DNA of 64,000 nt from the NCBI GenBank assembly GCA_015039465.1, contig MU130532.1:603582-667581 (forward strand). Reading direction: 5' to 3'. Shown piece by piece: positions 34,301-46,677 of this stretch. The translations under genes were made by a program, and so were the position numbers. Numbering within the stretch: position 1 is the first letter of the stretch; every line of letters begins with the position of its first letter. The notes under the pieces were generated by a model. The model was not told the DNA's origin and searched no databases. It saw nothing but the letters and a program-made list of their open reading frames with translations. Origin of the DNA: Phlegmacium glaucopus. Lineage: Eukaryota > Basidiomycota > Agaricomycetes > Agaricales > Cortinariaceae.

Positions 34301-35887
34301 TTTTTTGAGTCAGGAAATGCGGGGAAATTCGGAGAGAAAGAAGAAAGAAAGAGGGAGAAAGAGGAACGACCGAGAGAGAGAGAGAAGACAGGCAAGGGGA
34401 CAATGAATGATACGTACATCAATAACCCACCCAACCTGTCCTGCTCCTCCCCCTCCCCCTCCCCCTCCAAAAACACTACTTTCCCAAACAGCAACACAAA
34501 GATCCACAAATTCCTCTACCTTCTCATTACGAGTCCCAGCGCGGGGGAAAGTGGTGGATATACTTAAGATGGCTTTGTAATTTTGAATGACTAGGTGGGC
34601 TCGGTGAAGCCATGCTGGGGGCATTTTTTTAAAGGTTCTGGGTGAGGGTGAGAGGGACGGAGATGGGGAAGCGGGAGTGGGAGTGGGAAGGGAGAGGGAG
34701 GGAGAGGGACGGTGGACGAGAATTAAAGCTCGTATGTGGATGGAAGAGATTGTGGACCTATGAGAGGTACGGAATGCGGGTGGCCAGTAAGCACTGTAAT
34801 AGGTGTAATGGGACAACCAGGTCCATAACGAATCTCCTTCAATTTCATTTCCATGTTCATTTTCGATTTCTTCGTCTCCACCCTTCCAACCGTTCCTAAC
34901 ATCACATACCCTCGCACAAAGTACGACCGCTCTCCAAATAATCCTCTCTACCCACCTCCACAGCTCTCTCAGTTGATGAAAGGTTGTGAAATCTGGTTTA
35001 CCCGATGGGGAGGATGATTTGTGGTTGGGGTTGTGGTTGTGGTAGGGGAGGAGGGATTCACGTGTGAATTGAGATTTGAGGAATGGGAAGAGGTGTGGGA
35101 AGACAGAGCGGTAGGTTTTGAGAGCGATTGAAGGGGTGGTGGGGTGAAGGTGTTCGAGGGCCATACCTGAGGGGGGTGTTAGAGGCGCCTTTGAGGGGAT
35201 AGTGAGAGCAAGGGACCTTGGAGACAGATAGATCTGAATGATTCTGCCATTGCTAATCCTCGTCCATCGCGTACTTCAGGTACTGTGCTGTCCACGACTG
35301 ACGTAAAGCTGGGAGAAAAAGAAGAAGCTGTAGAAGGCGCATAAGTCGAGGGTGACAGGAGGTTTGCACTGGAAAGGCTAGCACTGAGGCTTGTTGGTAT
35401 ATGGCTTCGAACTTGATTTAGTTCGGGTACATTTTCGAGATGAGCGATACAGAGTGCTGGATTTCCGGAGGCGTAAGCGTAGTATGCCAGAGCAAATTGA
35501 ATCGTCTATTGAAGGGTTGTGAACGGAGAAACCATGGATTGAGGGTATACTCACGTCGAGGTTGGATGACTGCAAGGACTTGAGCTGTTCATAACCGGCT
35601 TTAACTCTCTCAGCCTTTCCTTCTGAAACCAAACACTCTGTATCGATACCTAACGAGTCATAGTCGGATGAATCATCCGAAATCAATAGAGCAAGGGTAT
35701 GAGTATGTGAAGCAACAAGTGCCACATCTTGAGCTCCTCGACAGTGTTTATTGAATTTGCGGAACAGTTCTGACCACGAGAGAGAGACACCCTTTGGTGT
35801 TTTTGCTGGAGAATTGGAACGCCAATGACCTGCTGTTAGAGCTGCTCTTAATTGTGCCCAGTAATGTCGCTCTTTGGGGTTGGACAT
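31319..35887 (-). CDS. TTC7/Ypp1-like TPR protein
   Basis: A large intron-containing gene (about 1250 codons) starting MSNPKERHYWAQLRAAL (ATG at 35887) and ending GSALGWCYL at 31319. Spliced exons give helical repeats. These include IQFALAYYAYASGNPALC, LYLSGDTKLAKRTLKLYIQ, LAEGVYWMIVG, YNLQQAIEYAGLALEADPG, YWHLLGLLLTAQERWEQA, LWLMSAATFRRIGKIEQA and AWYYLAKAYGLQGRKEKEKE, which are TPR units. A long low-complexity Ser/Asn/His insert (about 32.4-33.4 kb) separates the N- and C-terminal TPR blocks. Family knowledge: TTC7 and yeast Ypp1 scaffold the plasma-membrane PI4-kinase (Stt4) with Efr3. An upstream ATG at 35980 is rejected because it lies inside DPH2. The 3' end is 300 bp from the Helitron B terminus. 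Some exon borders in the insert are uncertain. Confidence 0.75.
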
Positions 35888-35930
35888 AGAGTTGGATATG
35901 TTTGTCACATGTGACCCCACATAAACTCTA
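35888..35930. promoter_or_regulatory. 43-bp bidirectional promoter of the TTC7-like gene and DPH2
   Basis: Only 43 bases separate the two divergent start codons. The centre holds a perfect 12-bp palindrome GTCACATGTGAC (35904-35915), an E-box-like CACATGTG. The shared promoter must extend into one or both coding regions or use very short 5' UTRs. Confidence 0.6.
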
Positions 35931-38151
35931 ATGGCGACGGCGTTCTCAACGTCTGAGCAAGATGCAATAACCCGTGTCATACATGTGCAACAAGATCAGT
36001 TCTCGTATGAGATACAAAGAACAGTCGACGAAATAATTAAAGGCGATTATAAACGGGTAACGTCGCTTCCTACTTTCACCCAGAGTATTTTTTATTTGGT
36101 AGATTGCTCTCCAATTTCCAGATGAACTCTTACACGACTCTGTCCCTATCTATCGACATCTTAAAAGTCATTTAGGTGATGGTCGCGAGCTTTATGTATT
36201 AGCAGACACTTCATACGGCAGGCACGCCTTTGCGTTTCTTGCTCGACTCTCGTCTGACTTTGATCTTATCTCTGTGTGGCCGCAAAAGTTGTTGTGTGGA
36301 TGAAGTGGCTGCTCAACATGTGGACGCCGATGCTATGGTTCATTATGGTCATGCTTGTATGAGCCTGTACGTCTCATCCCGATAACCCCTCGCTTCTTCA
36401 CATCGATCTTTTTAGAGTAGAACGTCGCGATTACCTGTCATCTATGTCTTTGGCAAAAAGACTATCGATATCGATCTTTGCGTCCAAAAATTAGTAGAAG
36501 CCTTTGATGCCGACATTCCTGACCTAAATGATGGTAATGGTATGCAGAGATTGGCGATTCTGCTCAAACATGATGTCGTGTTCACACACCAAGCTGGTAT
36601 TTATCTCATCTCTCTCCCTCTCTTCTACCCACCTGCTAAAGCTGGAACTAGATGCGATCCTAGAGAAGCTTCAAAAATCTCTAGATCCCCGCAACATCGC
36701 TATCCTGTACCACAAAATCCCCACAAAAACCACGCCAACGCCTACCAACCAACACCAACAACCCTCAAAAACAGATGCAGATACAACTACGACCCAACAT
36801 AATTCACAGATCCCATCAGCGTATACAACTATCTTTTACATCGGTTCTGAGAGTATGGGACTAACAAACCTCCTAATGACCAACGCATCATGCAAAGTAT
36901 GCCCTCTGCCTCCCTCACAAATCCAATCACTTACCCAAAACCCCACTCAAAACCTCAGATCTTCTCATTCAACCCAACGTCCCAAACTGTCCGTCTCGAA
37001 TCTTCACGTACTAACAAACTCCTCATGCGTCGATACGCGATGGTTCAAAAAGCGAAGGATGCAGATGTGTTTGGAATACTAGTTGGTACACTTGGCGTTG
37101 GTAAGTCTTTTTTTTGGTATCCTTCATTTTCCCCATCCATTGCCTTCTGTTCACCTTGCCTATTGCAAAAAAACGAAACTAACCCCTCCAACTCCCCCAT
37201 CACATATTAGCATCCTATCTCCCTTTAATAACCCACCTCCGTAAACTCTTGACAAAAAAACAAAAAAAGAGTTATACAATCAGCGTAGGTAAATTGAACC
37301 CTGCGAAATTGGCTAATTTTTTGGAGGTGGAATGCTTTGTATATGTGGCTTGTGGGGAAGGTGCGGTGGTTGTTGGGGATAAGGTTGGTTTTTTTCGGCT
37401 ATGGATAATAATAAGCAAGCTTATGTCGTTCGTTCATTTGGATGATATAGGAATATTTAAGACCGATCATTACGCCTTACGAATTAGAGATCGCATTAGG
37501 TGCTGGGCGGGGTTGGACAGGAGAGTATATACTTGATTTTGAGAAAGTGTTGGGTGATTCTATGGAACCAGGTGCGTTTCACTCTTTTTTTTTGTTGTTG
37601 TGCTGAAGTATCGATTACAAGATGTGTGTGTGGACGAGGTGGATGAGAGAAGTGGGTCTGGTAATGGCGACGACAACGAGGATGGGGAAGATGATAGCGA
37701 GAGGCCAGTGTTTTCGTTGGTGACGGGGACATATAGACATCCAAAACGTTATGGTCGTGGAGGTGAATCTTCCCCTCCTCCCTTCCTTCCTAAATGTTAT
37801 GACTGATAGACGTTGTTGCCCAGATCACCAACCTCAAATCGGAGGGACATCAGATTCTCAATCCACAGTCATACTTCGGAATCAAGATAGTGCGGTAGCT
37901 CAATTGGATAGTGCAGCAGGTAAGGACCTCACTTTTCTTTCCTTCCTTCCTGTCTCCCATCCACCTTTCCCTCGCTCCCCTCCTTTACTCACGTCAACAT
38001 CCTTCCCAATCCCATCCTAGGTCAATTCCTCCAACAGCGCACATATCAAGGCCTTGATATGCGTATTGGACAAGACGCGCCGAGTGTGTTGGAGCAGGGA
38101 AGGAGTGGGATTGCGAGAGGGTATCAGGATGATATTGACAGAGTCAGTTGA
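35931..38151 (+). CDS. DPH2: Diphthamide biosynthesis protein 2
   Basis: Acts with Dph1 in the first step of diphthamide formation on elongation factor 2, transferring the 3-amino-3-carboxypropyl group from S-adenosylmethionine. Spliced sequence gives [51 protein letters not shown], a Ser/Thr/Pro insert, [62 protein letters not shown] and [12 protein letters not shown] closing [15 protein letters not shown] follows. These match the Dph1/Dph2 family. Intron 2 (36222-36288) begins GC, not GT. Using it restores the conserved YGSCCVDE exactly. Other introns lie near 36056-36104, 36370-36427, 36597-36651, 36897-36957, 37101-37210, 37387-37451, 37572-37621, 37764-37825 and 37920-38020. DPH2 is divergent from the TTC7-like gene. 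Confidence 0.92.
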
Positions 38152-38873
38152 GGAGGGTCGATTTTGGGTTTAAAATTTCGGGTTAACGATTCAAGTATTC
38201 AATATAATATTCAATATCCAATCCCTGATTGGTGTGTTGTTGGGCCATTTCTAAGATCTCTTTTCTCGTATGTCATCCAAAAAAACGAAGGAAAAATCTT
38301 AAAATTCTAAGGAAAATCTAGCTCAGCAGAGTTATGGTAACATATATATATAATCTGATCCCGAATCGGGTAACGTCTGGTTTCGAGACTAGCTCAGCAG
38401 CAGCTTGAATCTAAATGACGGCCGTATGTAGAAGACATCTATACCATATTTTGAACATGGCAGGTTTAATCTTCTCTCCTTATTTTATCAGCAGATGTTT
38501 GCATCGTCTTCTAATGAGTACCCTTGCAACATCGTCATTGGTCCATTATTCTTGCTTTCAATTTTAGCTTCAATGCCGGCCATCATCGGAGTCTGAATGT
38601 TCCTCGTTGCTTAGTAAACAGTTGTGAAAGAACATCCTTTAGCGTAAGGTCTCAGGCGAACATATCTGGGTTATTTTTTCTGGGTTATTTTTGAAGCTAT
38701 TTTTAACACTCTAATAGCCCATAAACCATACCACTGTCTGCGGAGGTTCGACTTGGAGTGTTATCTCCAGAGAAAGGCCTTTTAAAAAATTAATTAATTA
38801 ATTTGACGTATAATTTTCCCACGTAGTAGAAACCAATCTTTTTTCTCGACGCGTTTCTGCTCGGCTTCACAAC
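38152..38873. other. Intergenic region between DPH2 and TOM70
   Basis: About 720 bp with no open frame of note. It contains a short AATT repeat run (38786-38803), and the TOM70 promoter is presumably near 38800-38870. Confidence 0.5.
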
Positions 38874-41516
38874 ATGTCCTCCTCAGACTCAACTCCCGTA
38901 TCCATCATCGACCGCGTTCAGGACTTTGTCTCGGAACACAAAAAGGCCATCCTCCTCACAACCGCCGCCGCTGCCATTGCGGCTGGGGGAGTTGCTTATT
39001 ATGCCTCCACGTCTTCAAGACCTAGAGGTTCTGGCGGGGATGTAGAGAGAGCGGAGAAAAAGGAGAAGAAAAAGTCGAGTAAGAGCGGGAAGAAGAGGAA
39101 AGGTGGGGAAAAGGATAGCGCCGAAGGACCTATCCTTGAGGAGAGGAAACCAAAAATCGAGCCAACGTCGGAGGGTATGTGTTTTGTATGCGCCATTGTT
39201 TCGTCTGGGGACAAGGAGACTGAAGTGCCGTCCTTCTGTTGTTTTTCACTCTTATAAGACGGGGAAGATGTCCAAATGACGACGGAACAGATACTCGCGC
39301 TACCCGATGAGGTTCGTCACTGCTCCACTCGTCACATACAGCCTTCATCCTCATGCCTAATCACTCATACAGGAGCGCATCAAAAAAGCTTCATCCTTAA
39401 AGGCTCTAGGAAACGCTGCGTACCAAAGCCGCAACTTTGAACGTGCCATCGAGTTGTACACTCGTGCTATCAACGTCTCGCCAAAACCAGAGCCGGTGTT
39501 TTACAGTAACCGTGCTGCATGTAAGTCTCACAATCTAGACAACTTCGTCTGCCGGATTCGTGGCTTATCTTCTGGGACAGGTTATATCAACTTATTACCT
39601 CCGAAACTTGATTTGGTTGTTGAGGATTGCAATGAAGCACTCAAACTTAACCCTGACTATGTAAAAGCCTTGAATCGGCGTGCGACTGCACTAGAACAGC
39701 TCGGACAATATGGAGATGCTCTCCGAGGTATGTCTTCTCTCTACCATGCTTTGCAGAGGAACATCTTTAGTTGACGGGTTTTCAACCCTAGACTTTACCG
39801 CTGCGACGATTTTGGATAGATTCCAAAACCCATCTTCCGCTACGGCAGTTGAACGTGTCCTCAAAGTGATGGCATCTGAAAAGGCCAAAGAAGTACTTTC
39901 TGTATGTACGATTTTTTTGTCTTTTTGTCTGTAAAAGATTGACCGGCCATTATAGAAACGAGAACCTCGTTTACCGTCATATACATTTATCTCTGCCTAT
40001 TTTGCCGCTTTCCGATCTCGTAAGAGTCCATGTCCTCTCTATATATTTCTGTATGTATCAACCACACTTTTATCTAGGTGCTCGTCCTACGCCCCCAACG
40101 GATGAGTGTACAGCCGACTCGACTTTACAGCTGGCTCTAGACGCCCTTGATGCAGCAGATTACCCGCACGCCGCGTCACTGATCAATGAAGCTCTTGACC
40201 AAGGTATCTCATGGGATGAAGGTAAAGCTGAAGCTCTGAACCTCCGGGGTACCTTCAAGTAAGTTTAAATTCAAGCCTCCTCCCCAAAAGTTTGAATTTA
40301 TTTTTTATCTTTCTTTTTATCGTACAGATTTTTGATGGGAGAGGTAGCTGGTGCCAAAGAAGATTTATTGGAGAGTGTGAAGATCGCACCCTCAAACACA
40401 CAAAGTCTAGTCAAGATAGCTAGCGTTCATATGGAACAAGGCGATCCTGCGAAAGCATTTGAGTGTTTCGAAGAAGCGATCAAGCATAACCCTAACGATC
40501 CCGATATCTACTACCACCGTGGTCAAGGTTTGTAATCCTGCTTTTTTTCCTCACAGAGTCCGCTCATGGCTGAACATTGGGTTATGATTTCCATAGTTTT
40601 ATTCATCATGAACGAATTCTCAGATGCCGCTGAGAATTACACCAAATCTTCCGAGCTGGACGATCAGTTTGTGTTCAGCCATATCCAGTTGGCTGTAGCG
40701 CAGTACAAGTCGGATAAGTTGGCGAATAGTATGGCTACGTTTAGAAGAACATTGAAGGCGTTCCCGCAGAGGAGCGAGCCATACAATTATTAGTGAGTTC
40801 TCTCCTCTGACACCGTATATTGGATAGTTATTGTTGTTTCGAAGTGGCGAACTGTTATTGGATCAGCAGAGGTTTGAAGATGCGGTAGAGAAGTTTGATA
40901 AAGCGATCGAACTCGAGAAAGCCAAGTACGTTCTTATATTCTCCTAGTCACTTCATTCTCGACAATACACATTTATGTAGAAACCCACCCAACGTCCTAT
41001 CCCTTGTCAACAAAGGTCTGGCCCTCTTCCAATGGAAACAAGATATAGGCGCTGCGGAACGGTGCTGTAACGAAGCCCTCCGTATTGATCCATCGTGTGA
41101 AGCGGCGGTAGCTACGCTTGCCCAGCTCAACCTACAACAAAGTAAGATCGAGAAAGCGGTGGAGATGTTTTCCAGACAGGCGGAGTTGGCGAGGAGTGAA
41201 CCAGAGTTGGTTAATGCTTTGACGTATCAGTTTGTGAGTTTTTTTTTCTTTGGTGTTGGATGGTTTTCTTTTGCATATTCTTTGTTATTCTTCATCTTTA
41301 CCCTAGATATTAATCAACTTTTTCCTCGCCCGTCGTTCGTTTTTTGTGTCCTGTTCTTGCATTTCTGTTGTTCTGGATGGATTCTTACATTACCCGACGT
41401 CCAACTCATACTGATGATTCTTTTTCCAGGCTACAACTGCGCAAGTCGAATTCTTGCGTAACTATCCAGCTATGGCCGCTCAGTTATCGCAAATGGCTCA
41501 GACTATGATGGGTTAA
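38874..41516 (+). CDS. TOM70: Mitochondrial import receptor TOM70
   Basis: An outer-membrane receptor that hands Hsp70/Hsp90-bound precursors, especially carrier proteins, to the TOM pore. An N-terminal membrane anchor ([19 protein letters not shown], residues about 24-42) is followed by a Lys-rich linker. TPRs then begin with [26 protein letters not shown] and [15 protein letters not shown], the dicarboxylate-clamp region. Further TPRs include [65 protein letters not shown] and [20 protein letters not shown]. The C terminus is [12 protein letters not shown]. About ten short introns are removed. The predicted length, near 590, is close to fungal Tom70. The start ATG at 38874 places the anchor correctly. 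Confidence 0.93.
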
Positions 41517-41885
41517 TTATAAAAGTAGCAGAGACGACTTGTCATTCTTGTCTTCAAGTCTCCATACGTCCGTGGCAGCGGCTTGCTTAGTTCACATGTG
41601 TTAGAAGGCTTAAGCAGCACTTTATTTCCTTTCCCTCAACAGACTCTCTCCCGAGTTGAGTCTTGCTTCCATAATTATTATATTTTCCGGTACCTATATC
41701 ATCGCTTGCTTTTTGTTATTTCTAACTCATCCAATCCACCATCACCACCACCACTCACTCACTCAATTATAATCCCTACTTTCATCTGAATCATTTATTC
41801 TATAGCATGATGTGACAGAGCTTGTGTAAAATCACATCTGGATATTTTTGGGATATTTCCAACCCTATGCCCAACCTTACGCTTA

Positions 41886-42763
41886 ATGCACCTACCTCTA
41901 GCAATGACTAGCATGTCTAAGGTTGACAACAAAAGTCCTGGATTCAAAACTTGTGGCCATAACTGCCATGATCCATATGGCAAGAAATCTCGGGTAGTGC
42001 CAGCAATGCGCAATATCCACATCTTTAACACGTGAGTCTCTCACTTGTTGATCATACCCATTTCAATGACAAATGGACAATAACATATATTTTTATTGTA
42101 CCCAGGGCAGGTAGTGGTCAGATGTGTCATGAGAAAAGGCACCGCTGCACTCAGGAGACACGTTCAGCCCATGGATGCCCAGTGGATGTTTCAGAGGATT
42201 ATTGGTTAACAACAGATGAGGAATACATCAAATTCTCTGGTTGTTTGGTAGTTGGTAGGAAGGGTATCACATATGAAAGGACGGTAAAAAGATACAAGGA
42301 AGCCTGGAAGAAATTGTACCCCAGCCAGGAAGTGCCACTGACCTCTACTGGCAAACCCCTGGACTTCCTCTGGGATCCTGCCTACCCCTGTCCCAAGGTG
42401 CCCTGGCTGAAGGATATCCCCAACTCCCCATCCTCTTCTAGTTCCCCCATCCCATCCTCTTCTGGGACCTCCATTACCCCCCCTTCTGGTGTCCCCACTT
42501 CTTCATCTGGTTCTCCTGTCCCATCCTCATCTGGCTCTCCTGTCCCCTCCTCATCTGAGGCTCCTATTCATACTCAACTATATGTCCTGGAGGAGGGGGA
42601 TCAACCCTCCTTGATTGAGCCAGAGAGAAGTGATGGGATGGTGCTCATCTCTGCAGATGAGCTTGCAGCCCTGAGGGCCAGCAAGGCCTATCTGGATAGG
42701 TTGGAGGCAGTATTAAGGAATGGGCAAGCAGTGGAGGCAGCAGTCTTTTCTCAAAACCAATGA
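41886..42763 (+). CDS. Cys/His-rich protein with Ser/Pro repeats, possibly transposon-derived
   Basis: Two exons (41886-42031, 42106-42763) are joined in frame by a 74-bp GT-AG intron. The N-terminal half has TCGHNCHDPYGKK, MCHEKRHRCTQETRSAHGC and YIKFSGCLVVGRKGITYER, a possible zinc-binding arrangement. The middle has degenerate SPVPSSSG-type repeats, and the C-terminal end has a helical segment (LAALRASKAYLDRLEAVLR). I do not recognise the family. The coding sequence after 42283 contains no CpG at all, unlike every other gene here. This suggests an old methylated repeat whose open frame has nevertheless survived. ATGs at 41904 and 41913 are alternative starts. Confidence 0.5.
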
Positions 42764-43200
42764 GGATAAAGGAGGGAACAGGAAAGGGGTAACAAGGACA
42801 AAGAGGGGCATGGAAATAATGGGGAATGAGGTGAGGAAGAGTATGCCATTGTACAGTTATGTCCACAGTCCCTTTCATAGGCTAGTCTCAATATACAGGC
42901 TTACAGCTGATAAAATAGTCACTGAGGCTTGTTGAGCCCAACATTAAATTGGCCCAAAGGTAAATTTAAACTTATCAACCTGGTTTAAATTTCATAGATG
43001 TAGTGTACATCTAGATACTAGGTCCTATATATGATTTCTCTTGAATACTAAAAACACAAAGTGATTGGTGGTCCCATTCTTGAGATGTGCATGGATTGTT
43101 TGATCTTACAACCTGACCTAACAACATCTTGACCTTATGAATCAGAACTAAATTTCTCAGCAGTTTATTTTATCCTGAGATCCAGCTTTGAGTGACATTT
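42284..43200. other. 917-bp stretch without a single CpG
   Basis: I read every line from 42284 to 43200 and found no CG dinucleotide, although the stretch is not especially AT-rich in its first half. CpG is frequent before 42000 and returns at 43201-43208. The stretch spans the end of the gene at 41886-42763 and about 440 bp downstream. Confidence 0.85.
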
Positions 43201-45303
43201 CGGTGTCGTTTTTGGCATTTTGTCTCTCAGCATCTATAAATATGATGGCTTGAAAACAATCCACAACATTCGCAGGATAGGTAAATATCAACAAATAATC
43301 ACTACAAATCAGGCGTTCATGTCGACTTTCGCTAAATCTCAACCAGCTCCTGCGCAACGGGCCCTAACCGGTGGGGCGGCTTTGTGATGCCCAGAAACCG
43401 CTGGGCAATGGGCCTCACGGCGAAGAGCTGCATCCACTTTACCACGGTCCCACCATTTGCAACGTCATTCTCAACGAAATAATATGCCTGTATCGAGTTA
43501 TTAATTAACTTCAGGCTCATCGGAGAAGTTTGACGTGAAGAGACCCAAGATATATATGATCGTTACGCAATATGGGAAGTTTGTCGGACACATGTGCATA
43601 GATTCCAGCAAAATTCCGTAATTTGAGGAATGCGAGCGCGAGAGGCCACATTGCTCGACAGTTGTTAGAGAAAGCAGGTGCGTTATGCGGCAAGCTTGGG
43701 GTTTAAAATCGTTTATCTGATACAACCTCAAGAGTCAATGATTATGAATTTATAACGTTTCTTCGTGACTGAATATTGATCTGTGGCGAATACCAAACTT
43801 TCTGATCGGTTCAAATGAAATCACTTAGGGTCATGGGGAGTCCTCGATGCCCGGGGCTGCCAATGGACAACCCTGGCTCATAACCTTAAGCTTTCTGTTT
43901 TGTATGAATGTTTACGGCCACTTTCTAATGCATCTTACTTTTCACTAAAACACTCGCTAGCTTTCTCTAAGTTTTATCCCCTCCACACAAAAAGTAGAGT
44001 TAGAGCTTACTGTGTCCTCGCCGTCTCTCTCGAGAACACCGCAATATAGCTTAAATGGTTCATTTGCATGTACAGAGCCCGATGGCGTTATGCGCTAGAT
44101 CCCCGCCGACGCCCCACAAGGCCAAATAACTCTCGCGAATTTCGGCAAGTTTGACGACCTGTACATGTAGGGTAAGTGACAGCTAGACTCACTTGCCCCA
44201 TCGCCTTTGACCCTTATTTGAGCCTACTGGCATTTTGCTCACTTTAGGTTGGACTCACCTGGAATCTTTTTTTGTTTTACTGAACTTCGCCTGCAATCGT
44301 ACTCTTCAAACGAGAGCCTCGAGGTCGGTCTATTAAAGTAATTGTATGTGAGGGTAGGACGGAGTCATATCGCCGCATTGAAGTCTGTCAAAGATGTTCC
44401 GAGACCACAAGTAACGCCAGCAAGGTCCGAAGAGTTGTCCACGTGCATATGTCATTGGGTTTGAACTTCGAAGCTTCAAAGCGAAACAACGCTCACAGCA
44501 TAAATTGTAATTCCTTGGGTATGCGTCTTTGTCGAGTTCTACATGGTCGTGGACAAACGTAACGAATTTTTACGAAACAGTTTATACAATACACATTACA
44601 TATAGCCTCCATCACGGCAGGTACGAAATAGCTATGAATCAGTAAGCCTTTGTATCCTTTTTGCATTTTGATCACTTATAATCAATCATGGGTCCGTCAG
44701 GTAGAATTGGAAGTCTATTGTTTAAGGGAATGTAGAAGCCTCGAGCAGTCGAGGCTCAACGTCACAATCCTTCATCTGTGAGTCCGCTACGTCGTCAACT
44801 GAAAATATTCTTGACAAAATCTCGACATGTGCCACCGTTCGACATGTCAGAACCTTTCGACAAGGTACAATGATGGTACCTGGCCGCTTTCCGACACGTA
44901 ACCAACTGCATTGGTGGACAGCGCGCACTATCAATATCTTGAGAAGACGAGCAAAAATTCAACTATGTTCTTGTGGGGGACCAATTACTTGTAGCTTTTT
45001 TAACCTCTCGGACGCAGGAAAGATCGATTGGCACGACTCGCACAAACATGGTCAATGGTAAGCTGAATATGATCCCTACCTTGTCAGTTGTCAGTCAAAC
45101 CCTCTCTTGCAAAGTTTCCATCAGCTTCACTCACGTAACTAATAAAAATACAAGGTTCCGAACGGTCAAGTAAATATAAAGTATTGCGATGTCGTATTTT
45201 AAGTGGTCTGGACCTGATTTGATTTAATTTCAGGTCACCGATCTTTTCCCGCCCCTGCTCACATTTGGTAATGGCTTTTGACTGTGGCAGACGGGCGAAC
45301 ATT
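43201..45303. other. Gene-poor stretch
   Basis: About 2.1 kb with no supported gene. The minus-strand frame at 43520-43332 (AYYFVENDVANGGTVVKWMQ, then GITKPPHRLGPVAQELVEI) has a protein-like composition and might be a relic exon, but no partner exon was found. Other short frames look random. Confidence 0.45.
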
Positions 45304-45311
45304 TATAAAAG
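45304..45311 (+). promoter_or_regulatory. TATA box of the secreted-protein gene
   Basis: TATAAAAG lies 107 bp upstream of the start codon at 45411, a good distance for a core promoter with a short 5' UTR. The strong consensus TATA suggests a regulated or highly expressed gene. Confidence 0.6.
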
Positions 45312-45410
45312 GGAGGAATAAATCTGCAGTGTTTTTCCTCAGTGCTCTCAGTCTTCGCTGATACCACCCCTCGAGTTGTTCATCCAGTCGATTTTTTGCT
45401 CATCCCAATC

Positions 45411-46249
45411 ATGCGCTTCTCCGTTGCCTTTGCCGCTATTGCTGTTGCCCTCTCGGGCGTCGTTGCCTCTCCATCCGGCCTAGGTGATGGTGACCTCGAT
45501 GATATCCTCAAGTTCGACTTGAGCCTCGGTAACAAGTATGGCGCACCCCATGCTCCTTGGGAGAGTAATTCACATCCCGGATGGTACTACGGGGACAAGC
45601 CAGGCAAGGGGGACAAATTCCCATGCCTTCGGCCAGTAAGCCATGTTCTATGTTTACGACTGACACTGAGACTTACGCTTTCCTGTAGAAAGTTTGCAAG
45701 CACTTGAAGCTTTACCCCAATAAACTCCACTGCCCTCCCCAGTACCCCCCACCACCCCCACCACCCACTGGATATACTCAGACCTTCAGTAATCTTGATG
45801 GCGCTACTCAGGCCTCTGACTACATGACCTATGGTTTGGTGGATACTGTTGCAGGTCAATACTTTCCGTTTTACATATATTGGATATCCAACTGATTCCT
45901 CTGGTATTATTTATATAGATTGCCAGGCGATGTGTGACTCTGTTGCTGGGTGCAAGTTCGTCAACAGTAAGCTTATTAGATTTTCCGTTCCACTCCTTGC
46001 CACTAATGGCCAATTTTGCAGCTTATCATGATGTCAATGGCAAAGTTCGTCCAAGCATTATTATTTTTTTCCCTTGCTATAGATTTGTTTACTGACGTTT
46101 TTCTCTTGCAGGATGGTAGCCCCAAGCTCACTTGCTCGTTGTTCACGGCCTGCCATACTGCCGCTGATGCCGACAACCGTGGTGGTCAGACTCAACCCGA
46201 TGGTAGCGTCGATTATATTACCAATTCCGACGGATGGTGCAAAAATTAA
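45411..46249 (+). CDS. Small secreted Cys-rich protein (PAN/apple-like)
   Basis: Starts with a clear signal peptide (MRFSVAFAAIAVALSGVVA, cleavage near ASP). The mature part has PCLRPKVCKHLKLYP, a poly-Pro linker (CPPQYPPPPPPPTGY) and a domain with DCQAMCDSVAGCKFVN and LTCSLFTACHTAADADN. It ends PDGSVDYITNSDGWCKN. Cysteines are spaced as in a PAN/apple-like fold. Four introns (near 45635-45690, 45854-45919, 45967-46021 and 46044-46111) have GT-AG ends, and the last is preceded by a 22-bp exon. Similar secreted proteins occur in mushrooms, some linked to fruiting bodies, but the function is unknown. The predicted length is about 190 residues. It is convergent with EOS1. Confidence 0.75.
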
Positions 46250-46677
46250 GCGTTGCCGCATTGATTTGATCTTTACTGTGGGTCCTGTTAGTTTTTTTTT
46301 GGGTCATTATCTTGGGTTTTATTCTGGGCAGTCTAATTACGGTTGATGAGCTAATTACGGACATTTGTCGTTTGGTATATATATCCATTTTTGTTGCTGC
46401 TTCAAGTTGCGCAAAGTAAAATGCAAGGAATGGCTATTGTTAAGCTTAAGTGTGTAGGCGAATTGGCAAGGCTGAACATGATTTTCGAACGACAATGATA
46501 AGTAATGTTACATATGGCGACTATAGCTGTACTTTATATGTAGTGGATGAGCAGTGAAGCATGGTGCAGAGAATAAATACTAATAGCAATACGCACGGAT
46601 TTGGTTTATCATTCGGGAAGCGGCGAAAAAGACGAGGATTGATGCTTAGCTTGGAAATAAAATTTAAAAAAACCACG

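Noticed and set aside
35888..35980. Upstream ATG (35980) for the TTC7-like gene
   Set aside because: It would overlap the DPH2 start region by 50 bp. M35887 gives the compact MSNPKERHYWAQ start.
37888..37922. tRNA-like D-arm sequence (TAGCTCAATTGGATAG)
   Set aside because: It falls in a DPH2 exon, in frame as AVAQLDSAA, and no acceptor stem, anticodon arm or T arm can be folded around it.
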